A DNA stretch of 10,684 nucleotides from JBBRMQ01 sp038230775 (GTDB lineage: Bacteria > Acidobacteriota > Thermoanaerobaculia > Gp7-AA8): NCBI GenBank assembly GCA_038230775.1, contig JBBRMQ010000146.1, positions 1-10,684 of the forward strand, read 5' to 3'. A program made the translations under genes and the position numbers. Below are positions 1 to 4,864 of this stretch, piece by piece. The notes under the pieces are model-generated. The model did not search any database. It was not told where the DNA came from and saw only the letters and a list, made by a program, of their open reading frames with translations. Position 1 is the stretch's first letter. The number at the start of each line of letters is the position of its first letter.

Positions 1-29
1 GGGCGGTTGTGATCCGCGAGCCTCGGCGA

Positions 30-149
30 ACTTTCGGTTCCCAACCGAGAAAGTCCCTGCCCTGCGGCTTGGCCGCTGGTGTGGGGCCAGTCCTCTGACT
101 GGCCAGGCCAGCCGGAGGGCTGGCCCCACACTCGCGCCGCAAGCGGCGC
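30..149. repeat. Nested multi-hairpin palindromic repeat (REP/BIME-like)
   Basis: Five short stem-loops follow one another: 30-54 (stem CGGTT/AACCG extended by ACTTT/AAAGT with a small bulge), 64-76 (GCGGC, loop TTG, GCCGC), 85-104 (GGCCAGTC, loop CTCT, GACTGGCC), 106-125 (GGCCAGCC, loop GGAG, GGCTGGCC) and 134-149 (GCGCCGC, loop AA, GCGGCGC). The two central hairpins are inverted copies of one another, flanked by GTGTGGGG (79-86) and CCCCACAC (124-131), so the whole of 64-149 is also a large imperfect inverted repeat. This is the layout of paired REP elements. No T-run follows any stem, so a simple terminator is less likely. Whether it recurs elsewhere in the genome cannot be seen here. Confidence 0.75.
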
Positions 150-161
150 TCCGAGCAACGC

Positions 162-332
162 GACCCCGAGAAAACCGCGCGCTTCTACGCCTCGGTCTTC
201 AACTGGGCGATCGACGCCAGCAACAGAATGGGCTACTGGGAAATGAAGAGCGGCGAGGACAAAGGAATCGACGGCGGCGTCTGGCCTTCGCCGCCGGATG
301 GCCACGACATGGTGCAGCTCTTCATTGAGGTC
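162..332 (+). pseudogene. Remnant of a VOC/glyoxalase-family gene
   Basis: Reading frame 3 from 162 encodes a segment beginning DPEKTARFYASVFNW, then GYWEMKSG, GIDGGVWP and MVQLFIEV. This is the first beta-alpha-beta module of vicinal-oxygen-chelate (glyoxalase/bleomycin-resistance-like) proteins, where D/P-x-x-A-x-x-F-Y-x-x-V-F-x-W is highly typical. The usual start is missing: upstream the frame runs into the hairpin repeat and a TGA at 96, and the only in-frame ATG is at 228, inside the domain. After FIEV (about 332) the similarity stops abruptly, although the frame stays open to 536 with non-family sequence. The second half of the fold, which carries the remaining metal ligands, is absent. 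I read it as a decayed, internally cut gene rather than a working protein. The family call is made from motifs only. Confidence 0.65.
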
Positions 333-415
333 GGGATCTTCTCGAGCTCGACCCTCGTGACGTTCACCGACGTTCGCAACTTGCGCGGGTCGAAATCGCG
401 CAACCGAATCCTGAC

Positions 416-1258
416 GTGGCGATGCGTGTCTCAAGAGATACTCTCCCCGTGTCCGACCGCAACCCCCGCATCTACGTCGTCGATGCTTTCGCCTCCGCAC
501 CATTCACCGGCAATCCCGCTGCCGTCTGCCTGCTGAGCTCATGGCTCCCCGATTCGCTGCTGCAGAAGATCGCGTCGCAGAACAATCTGTCGGAGACGGC
601 GTTCGTCGTCAGCGAAGGACAGCGTCTGCGCATCCGCTGGTTCACTCCGTGTGAATTGGTGCCGCTTTGCGGTCATGCCACGCTGGCGACGGCGTTCGTG
701 CTCCTGAACGTCATCGGCGGCCCCGAGCAGGAGCTCGAGCTCGACAGCGCGAGCGGCCCGTTGAAAATGTGGATCGCCGGCGATCGCATCACGATGGACT
801 TTCCGATGATTCCGTACGTCGAGCCGGCATCGATTCCCGACGGACTGATCGACGCCCTCGGCCTCGAGCCCGCGCGTATTCTCCGCACGGACGCCGACCC
901 GAACTACTACGCGATCTACGAACGCGAAGCCGACGTCGTCCACCTGCGACCCGACATCGCACGCCTCGCAGCGCTGCATCCATTTGCGGTCGGAGTGAGC
1001 GCACCGGCCTGGTCGACGGACATCGTCGCGCGCTACTTCGCACCCGGCTACGGGATTCCTGAAGATCCGGCCACAGGATCGATGTACTGCGCCCTCGCCC
1101 CTTACTGGACCGAACGCCTGGGCAAAGAATCCATCGTCGCGCATCAGGCCTCACGCCGCGGAGCGCGCATCCATTGCGAGGTGCGCGGCGATCGCGTGCT
1201 TCTGACCGGAGAGGCGCGCTTGTATCTGGAGGGATCGATTGACATCGCAGCCGATTGA
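416..1258 (+). CDS. PhzF family phenazine biosynthesis-like isomerase/epimerase
   Basis: A 280-residue protein of the PhzF/YddE (diaminopimelate-epimerase-like) fold. Family landmarks are in order: IYVVDAF (residues 19-25), GNPAAVCLL (32-40), NLSETAF with the presumed catalytic Glu60, CGHATLA (85-91) and EDPATGSMYCALAPYW (216-231). PhzF itself isomerises trans-2,3-dihydro-3-hydroxyanthranilate, but most homologues outside phenazine clusters have unknown substrates, and no phenazine genes are here. Length is normal for the family. The start is uncertain: GTG 416, ATG 422 and GTG 449 are all in frame. GTG 449 lies closest to the usual family N-terminus and has an AAGAGA about 10 bases upstream, while 416 and 422 lack a clear ribosome binding site. 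The 3' end overlaps the next gene by 20 bases, indicating translational coupling in a shared operon. The protein is probably cytosolic. Confidence 0.9.
   Translation: MAMRVSRDTLPVSDRNPRIYVVDAFASAPFTGNPAAVCLLSSWLPDSLLQKIASQNNLSETAFVVSEGQRLRIRWFTPCELVPLCGHATLATAFVLLNVIGGPEQELELDSASGPLKMWIAGDRITMDFPMIPYVEPASIPDGLIDALGLEPARILRTDADPNYYAIYEREADVVHLRPDIARLAALHPFAVGVSAPAWSTDIVARYFAPGYGIPEDPATGSMYCALAPYWTERLGKESIVAHQASRRGARIHCEVRGDRVLLTGEARLYLEGSIDIAAD
1228..1233 (+). promoter_or_regulatory. Ribosome binding site deciding the TTG start of the RidA-like gene
   Basis: GGAGGG lies five bases before TTG 1239, inside the last codons of the PhzF gene. It is the strongest Shine-Dalgarno match in this operon and supports an overlapping TTG start, with translation coupled to the gene upstream. 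Confidence 0.65.
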
Positions 1259-1601
1259 CCGCTGGCCGGCCAGCGCGCCGGGCCGAAGCCGCGCCGTGGC
1301 CTTCGATCGCCTCGTCTGGATCGTCGCGAACGCCGCGAAGGATGTCGTCGCCTTCGACGATCAGGTCGCGCAGACCCTGGAGCGGCTGGCCGAGGGACTG
1401 ACGACCGCCGGCTCCGATCGTTCGCTCTTGCTATCGGTGCAGATCTTCCTTGCCGACATGTCGACGAAACCGCGATTCGATGCGCTCTGGGATTCGTGGA
1501 TCGGCGACCGCGCCGCTGACTGGCCGCAGCGTGTGTGCATCGAGGCCGGCTTGACCGGCAGTCTGCTGGTCGAGATTCAGGCGGTCGCTGCAAGGCGATG
1601 A
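1239..1601 (+). CDS. RidA/YjgF/YER057c/UK114 family protein
   Basis: A 120-residue protein matching the small trimeric RidA superfamily in length and motif order: a beta-rich N-terminus (RLVWIVANAA, 24-33), DDQVAQTLERLAEGLTTAG (40-58), SVQIFLADM (66-74), the WPQR block with the family's carboxylate-binding arginine (Arg98) and LLVEIQAVAA (109-118), whose Glu112 matches the usual C-terminal LVEIEAVA. Classical RidA members hydrolyse reactive 2-imino/enamine acids from PLP or dehydrogenase chemistry. This one is divergent around the N-terminal tyrosine/glycine region, so deaminase activity is likely but unproven. It starts at TTG 1239 behind a strong GGAGGG site and overlaps phzF by 20 bases. 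Its TGA overlaps the ATG of the dehydrogenase (ATGA at 1598-1601). A partner role beside an imine-generating dehydrogenase is a sensible inference from this packing. Confidence 0.87.
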   Translation: MTSQPIDRWPASAPGRSRAVAFDRLVWIVANAAKDVVAFDDQVAQTLERLAEGLTTAGSDRSLLLSVQIFLADMSTKPRFDALWDSWIGDRAADWPQRVCIEAGLTGSLLVEIQAVAARR

Positions 1602-1668
1602 GCACGTGGCGCGAATGGTCGGGTGAAGACGTCATCGTCCGTCACGGGCAACCGGCGCGTGGTTCATC
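1598..1668 (+). other. Displaced N-terminal segment of the amino-acid dehydrogenase (frameshift)
   Basis: An ATG at 1598, overlapping the ridA TGA as ATGA, opens frame 2 and encodes STWREWSGEDVIVRHG. This resembles the N-terminal strand of Leu/Phe-dehydrogenase-like proteins (W-x-G-E-x-V-V-V-R). The continuation expected for the family is in frame 1: ATGAWFIVAIHSTARGPAAGG starts at 1648. Frame 1 cannot be extended to its own start, because a TGA lies at 1624. Losing one base at about 1646-1655, or a -1 slip there, would join the two parts into a normal N-terminus. Frame 2 alone runs on to 1780 with no family similarity. Confidence 0.65.
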
Positions 1669-2619
1669 GTGGCGATCCATTCAACGGCGCGGGGTCCGGC
1701 AGCGGGCGGCACGCGTCTTCATCAGTACACATCCATTGATGACGCGCTGCTGGATGCGTTCCGTCTGTCCGAGCACATGAGCTACAAGTTCGCGCTCGCC
1801 GATCTGCCGCGCGGCGGCGCGAAGGCGGTAATCGCGGCGCCGGGACCGATGGACGGCGACGCACGCAACGCTCTGTTCCGTCGTTACGCGGAGCTGCTCC
1901 TCGCCATCGGCGGCGTTACCACCGCCACCGACCTCGGCACCACCGCCGCGGACATGGACGTGATCAACGACGTCGCGCCCGGCTTTGCCGCCGCCGATAC
2001 ACACGACGATTCCGCATCGACGTTTGGCACCGCGAGCGGAGTGTTCGCCGCGATGCGCGCCGGCGCGGCCCACGTGTTCGGTTCGCAATCACTGCGAGGG
2101 CGGCAAATTCTCGTGCAGGGCGCGGGCAAGGTCGGCGGCGAGCTGCTTCGACTGCTCGAGCACGATGGAGCGTCGATCGCCTTCAACGATCGCGACGCGG
2201 AGGCGATCCGATTCTGGACCGCGCGCGGCATGCGATTCGTCGCCGACGACGCCATGGTCGACGAGCCGTGCGAAATTTTTGCGCCGTGTGCGGTCGGCGG
2301 CGTTTTGTCAGGCGAGACGATTCCGCGATTGCGATGCCGCCTCGTGGCCGGCGCGGCGAACAATCAACTGCGTTCGGAGGACGATGCCGAGGCGTTGCGC
2401 GAGCGGAAGATCGCGTATGTACCGGACTTTGTGGCGAACGCCGGCGGCGCCATCGCCATCGTTGGCCGCCGCGTCCTCGGCTGGACGCCGAAACAGACCG
2501 ACGCGCGAATCGCGGCCATCGGCGAGACGGTCACGCGCATCCTGGCGACGGCAGCGAGCGAAACGGCGACGCCTTACCGGGTGGCGATCGACATGGCCAA
2601 ACAGCGGTTGCGCGCGTAA
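1669..2619 (+). CDS. Glu/Leu/Phe/Val dehydrogenase family protein, 5' end frameshifted
   Basis: The 316-residue open part covers nearly all of an NAD-dependent amino-acid dehydrogenase of the leucine/phenylalanine type (oxidative deamination of an L-amino acid to the 2-oxo acid). Visible motifs are GPAAGGTR (9-16), YK with substrate-binding Lys40, RGGAKAV with catalytic Lys52, TATDLGT with catalytic Asp88, the Rossmann loop VQGAGKVG (149-156), APCAVGG, AGAANNQL and VPDFVANAGG. All key residues are intact. GTG 1669 is only a fallback start: it sits inside the conserved first strand (FIVAIHST) and has no ribosome binding site. The natural start is ATG 1598 in another frame, which would give about 340 residues. 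Either the gene is freshly inactivated or shortened, or the sequence lacks a base. Substrate preference cannot be read from sequence alone. Confidence 0.85.
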   Translation: MAIHSTARGPAAGGTRLHQYTSIDDALLDAFRLSEHMSYKFALADLPRGGAKAVIAAPGPMDGDARNALFRRYAELLLAIGGVTTATDLGTTAADMDVINDVAPGFAAADTHDDSASTFGTASGVFAAMRAGAAHVFGSQSLRGRQILVQGAGKVGGELLRLLEHDGASIAFNDRDAEAIRFWTARGMRFVADDAMVDEPCEIFAPCAVGGVLSGETIPRLRCRLVAGAANNQLRSEDDAEALRERKIAYVPDFVANAGGAIAIVGRRVLGWTPKQTDARIAAIGETVTRILATAASETATPYRVAIDMAKQRLRA

Positions 2620-2620
2620 A

Positions 2621-2663
2621 GAAGCGCCCGGCGCCGTCCGTGCGACATGTGGGCGCGCGCTTC
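2621..2663 (+). terminator. Weak stem-loop after the dehydrogenase operon
   Basis: GAAGCGC (2621-2627) pairs with GCGCTTC (2657-2663) immediately after the dehydrogenase stop, around a 29-base GC-rich loop. There is no T-run, so it is a poor intrinsic terminator at best. Confidence 0.2.
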
Positions 2664-2706
2664 AGACCGGAAGGGAAGGTTTGTCGCCAGTCCCCATACT
2701 GACCAT

Positions 2707-2725
2707 TCGTTGACTCAGTCAACGA
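2707..2725. promoter_or_regulatory. Palindromic MarR-type operator
   Basis: TCGTTGACTCAGTCAACGA is a perfect 19-base palindrome (nine-base arms around a central C), ending one base before the TTG start of the MarR-GNAT gene. Its core TTGACT-N-AGTCAA has the spacing and half-site type typical of operators bound by dimeric MarR winged-helix regulators. TTGACT is also a good -35 hexamer, so repression by promoter occlusion is plausible. Autoregulation is inferred from position. Confidence 0.6.
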
Positions 2726-2726
2726 C

Positions 2727-3671
2727 TTGGATGACGATAACAACGTGAGACACGATCAGCATGACGTCGCTGCCGTCCGACGCTTCAACCGGTTCTACAC
2801 GAAGCAGATCGGCATCCTGGACGAAGGGATGTTGCACACCGCCTTCTCGCTCGCCGAGATGCGCGTCCTCTACGAGATCGCGAATGGCAAGGATGTTTCA
2901 GCGGCCGCATTGGCCGAGGAGCTCCGGCTCGATCCCGGATATCTGAGCCGCATCCTGCGGCGGTTCCAGAAAGGCGGCCTGTTGCAGCGGCACACCTCCG
3001 CGGACGACGCGCGACGCAGTCTTCTCGCATTGACCGCGAAAGGGCGGTGGACGTTTGCCAGGCTCAACGCGCGGCAGGACGACGAAGTCGCGGCCCTGCT
3101 CGCGCACGTGCCCGCGGGCGGCACGCGGCGCTTCATTGACTCGATGCGCACCATCGAAGAGCTCCTGACGCCCGCTCCGTCAAAGGAGCCGTGGATTCTT
3201 CGTTCGCATCAGCCGGGCGACATCGGGTGGATCGCGTACCGCCACGGCGTTCTCTACTCACAGGAGTACGGTTACGATGAGAGTTTCGAGGCGCTGGTGG
3301 CGAAGATCGCCGCCGAATTCATCGAGCATCACGACCCCGCGCGCGAGCGCTGCTGGATCGCGGAGCGCAACGGCGAGGTCGTCGGATCGGTGTTCCTCGT
3401 GCTGAAGTCCGCGACGGTGGCCAAGCTCCGCCTCCTCTACGTCGAGCCCTCCGCCCGCGGCCTCGGCATCGGTGCGCGGCTGATCGAGGAGTGCATCCGC
3501 TTCGCGCGCCGCGCGCGCTATCGCAAGATCACGCTCTGGACGCAGAGCGAGCTCCTCGCGGCGCGACATCTTTACGAGAAGGCGGGATTCGAGCTCGTGG
3601 CCGGGCAGCGCCATCAGAGCTTCTCGCGCGACGATCTCGTGGCCGAGACGTGGGAGTTGAACCTGCGGTAA
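2727..3671 (+). CDS. MarR family regulator fused to GNAT N-acetyltransferase
   Basis: A 314-residue two-domain protein. Residues 14-148 form a MarR winged helix: VRRFNRFYTKQIGILDEGML as dimerisation helix, FSLAEMRVLYEIA, recognition region LRLDPGYLSRILRRF (66-80) and a wing with DDARRSLLALTAKG (93-106). Residues 156-314 form a GNAT acyltransferase with the acetyl-CoA motif RGLGIGARLIEE (244-255), preceded by LRLLYVEPSA, and LYEKAGF (282-288). This fixed fusion is widespread in bacteria, where the regulator probably senses a small molecule that the enzyme acetylates; the ligand is unknown. The start is TTG 2727 or GTG 2745. Neither has a good ribosome binding site, and TTG leaves only one base between operator and gene, so GTG 2745 or leaderless translation are real options. 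It is separated from the dehydrogenase by 107 bases and probably transcribed alone. Confidence 0.9.
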   Translation: MDDDNNVRHDQHDVAAVRRFNRFYTKQIGILDEGMLHTAFSLAEMRVLYEIANGKDVSAAALAEELRLDPGYLSRILRRFQKGGLLQRHTSADDARRSLLALTAKGRWTFARLNARQDDEVAALLAHVPAGGTRRFIDSMRTIEELLTPAPSKEPWILRSHQPGDIGWIAYRHGVLYSQEYGYDESFEALVAKIAAEFIEHHDPARERCWIAERNGEVVGSVFLVLKSATVAKLRLLYVEPSARGLGIGARLIEECIRFARRARYRKITLWTQSELLAARHLYEKAGFELVAGQRHQSFSRDDLVAETWELNLR

Positions 3672-3712
3672 AGAACCCGGAAATTTCATCGACCGCAAGC
3701 TGTTAAGAGCGC

Positions 3713-3742
3713 TTGACCGCGGAAGGGGCCTCGCGTTACCTT
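3713..3742 (+). promoter_or_regulatory. Possible promoter of the tRNA-Glu gene
   Basis: TTGACC (3713-3718) is a good -35 match. TACCTT (3737-3742) is a weak -10 at 18-base spacing, about 19 bases before the tRNA 5' end. The following stretch is GC-rich, as is common at growth-controlled stable-RNA promoters. The call is tentative because the -10 is poor. Confidence 0.3.
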
Positions 3743-3747
3743 CCGCG
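3718..3747. repeat. 9-bp perfect inverted repeat between MarR-GNAT and tRNA
   Basis: CGCGGAAGG (3718-3726) and CCTTCCGCG (3739-3747) are perfect inverted arms around a 12-base loop. The structure lies 46 bases after the MarR-GNAT stop and just upstream of the tRNA. It could end the MarR-GNAT transcript, though no T-run follows, or be a protein site, since it covers the possible tRNA promoter spacer. Confidence 0.45.
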
Positions 3748-3760
3748 TCCCACCCGATCC

Positions 3761-3836
3761 GGCGCATTCGTCTAGGGGTCCAGGACGCCGCCCTCTCACG
3801 GCGGTAACACGGGTTCAAATCCCGTATGCGCTACCA
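3761..3836 (+). tRNA. tRNA-Glu, anticodon CUC, CCA encoded
   Basis: A complete cloverleaf of 76 bases including CCA. The acceptor GGCGCAT (3761-3767) pairs with ATGCGCT (3826-3832), with G1-U72 as a wobble. The D arm begins GTCTAGGGGTCCAGGAC, the anticodon stem is CCGCC/GGCGG (3789-3793 and 3800-3804) around the loop CTCTCA... reading CTC at 3795-3797, and the T arm is ACGGG-TTCAAAT-CCCGT (3809-3825). The discriminator is A3833, followed by encoded CCA 3834-3836. The TTCGTCTAG and CCGCCCT-TCACGGCGGTAAC blocks are characteristic of bacterial tRNA-Glu. It decodes GAG. Confidence 0.96.
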
Positions 3837-3857
3837 CTCTTCTAGGCACTACAATTC

Positions 3858-3950
3858 GGTCATGGAGATCTGGCTGCGACGCTGCTCGAATGCTTGACGC
3901 GTCACGGCGCTAGGTTCGTCGTGGTGGCGACGACTTCACGGCCGCCGGAA
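3858..3950 (+). pseudogene. Possible remnant of a nucleotidyltransferase-like gene
   Basis: Frame 3 reads GDLAATLLECLTRHGARFVVVA (about 3864-3929), which resembles the start of small MNT/AbiEii-type nucleotidyltransferase-like proteins (LL-x-x-L-x-x-H-G-V-x-F-V-V-V-G). The expected following G-G and D-x-D residues are missing; the frame continues into unrelated residues and stops near 4015. A start-like ATG at 3862 is in another frame. The remaining intergenic stretch to 4019 shows nothing recognisable. This rests on about 20 residues and may be chance. Confidence 0.2.
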
Positions 3951-4019
3951 CATCGTCTCTCGAATCCGCAGCAGAGATCACCGTCCGCTGACTACGAGGA
4001 GCGCCCGGGTCATTGACGT

Positions 4020-4658
4020 CTATTCCTCGTGGCAATCGATCGGCTCCGCATCGAGCAGGTACACCATGACGTGCGATCGCGACGGATAGCCTTGGCGGGC
4101 AAACGGCCGCGTCGGGTGTGGCCCCGCACCCACGAATACGTCGATGTGTTGCCCTCGGAAATGCCCTCGATCGACCGCGAAGAACACGCCGTCGTGAACC
4201 GTGCCGTCGGGAAGACACGTGCCTTCCAACTGCGGGATGAAAATTGTCGACCCGGGCTTGATGAAATGCTCGTCCACCGCAACGGAACGAAAGGGCTCCA
4301 GGGCACAGCCGGTACTTCCGATGCCGAATTCGAGTTTGGTCACGCGGAAACGGTTTTCCCCGCGCACTTTGCGCTCGAAGATGACAGTCCGTCCGTCGCG
4401 CAGCAGGCCGGTTCCTTCCATCACCAGATCCCTTCTGAATCGGGCGGTCGTGTGCGCGATGACGTGTCCTCTAGAATCGCGAAGCTCCGCATTCTGGCGG
4501 CCTCTGTACCGAGACACACCTTCGTCGATCACCCAATAGAAGGTCAGAAGCGCGCGGCCGACCTTCCTCGGAGATTCAGCGCTTGCGGTCCCAGCGACGA
4601 TGACCAGCGCGAGTGCGAACGCGGTAAGGCGATTCGAGCCACGAAGATTGCGGAGCAA
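4020..4658 (-). CDS. Exported 3D (MltA C-terminal-like) domain protein
   Basis: A 212-residue protein. Residues 1-27 form a signal peptide: NLRGSNR, a hydrophobic LTAFALALVIVAGTA core and an A-S-A cleavage site before ESP. Residues 35-205 end in a 3D-domain double-psi barrel: FRSVAVD (Asp129), F-I-K-P-G-S-T-I-F-I-P, DG-x-x-x-DGVFFAVDRG (Asp163) and HIDVFVG (Asp173), giving the three aspartates after which the domain is named. The fold is shared by MltA lytic transglycosylases and resuscitation/3D proteins that act on peptidoglycan, so a periplasmic cell-wall or sugar-binding role is likely. No separate catalytic or LysM domain is present. Cys118 and Cys148 could form a disulphide. The TTG start at 4658 is chosen because it gives an intact signal peptide; the ribosome binding site is weak. 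It lies 206 bases downstream of the 976-residue gene on the same strand. Confidence 0.75.
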   Translation of the reverse strand: MLRNLRGSNRLTAFALALVIVAGTASAESPRKVGRALLTFYWVIDEGVSRYRGRQNAELRDSRGHVIAHTTARFRRDLVMEGTGLLRDGRTVIFERKVRGENRFRVTKLEFGIGSTGCALEPFRSVAVDEHFIKPGSTIFIPQLEGTCLPDGTVHDGVFFAVDRGHFRGQHIDVFVGAGPHPTRPFARQGYPSRSHVMVYLLDAEPIDCHEE

Positions 4659-4810
4659 GATTCACCGCCAGACTAGAACCTTCGAACTGATGACGCAACA
4701 CGCGCCTGAACCACGGCGCCACGGTTGATTCCCATCGATCGGATCGACGCCGAAGTCCTGAAAAAAACGTTCGCCTGCAGGACGACTGATGACGCTCCGG
4801 AAGGTTCAAT

Positions 4811-4852
4811 CGCCGGATCAAGCGCGCGCCGCGCAACGCTCGGTTCCCGGCG
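4811..4852 (-). terminator. Stem-loop just after the DUF4034-like gene
   Basis: CGCCGG (4811-4816) pairs with CCGGCG (4847-4852), and inside it AGCG pairs with CGCT around a GC-rich loop. It begins 12 bases after the minus-strand stop. No T-run follows directly; the only one (A7 at 4761-4767 on the plus strand) is about 44 bases further on. The other 150 or so bases of this 206-base gap show no gene. Confidence 0.35.
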
Positions 4853-4864
4853 AGACCATCAGCC

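Noticed and set aside
85..125. Rho-independent terminator
   Set aside because: The stems are strong, but no T-run follows on either strand and the two hairpins are inverted copies, which fits a REP pair better.
30..149. CRISPR array
   Set aside because: The hairpins differ in sequence and have no spacers of regular length; the structure is palindromic rather than a direct repeat array.
539..1144. 201-codon minus-strand open frame opposite phzF
   Set aside because: PhzF motifs are complete on the plus strand; the reverse frame has no recognisable motif.
416..1258. Evidence for phenazine biosynthesis
   Set aside because: Only a PhzF-family protein is present; no phzA/B/C/D/E/G-like gene is nearby, and most PhzF homologues are not phenazine enzymes.
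3258..3818. 186-codon minus-strand open frame over the GNAT domain and tRNA
   Set aside because: It runs across a perfect tRNA gene and a well-supported GNAT domain on the other strand.
4029..4676. 215-codon plus-strand open frame opposite the 3D protein
   Set aside because: The minus frame has a signal peptide and the three aspartates of the 3D domain; the plus frame matches nothing known.
4761..4767. T7 run on the minus strand as a terminator tail
   Set aside because: No stable stem lies directly upstream; the nearest good hairpin (4811-4852) is about 44 bases away.
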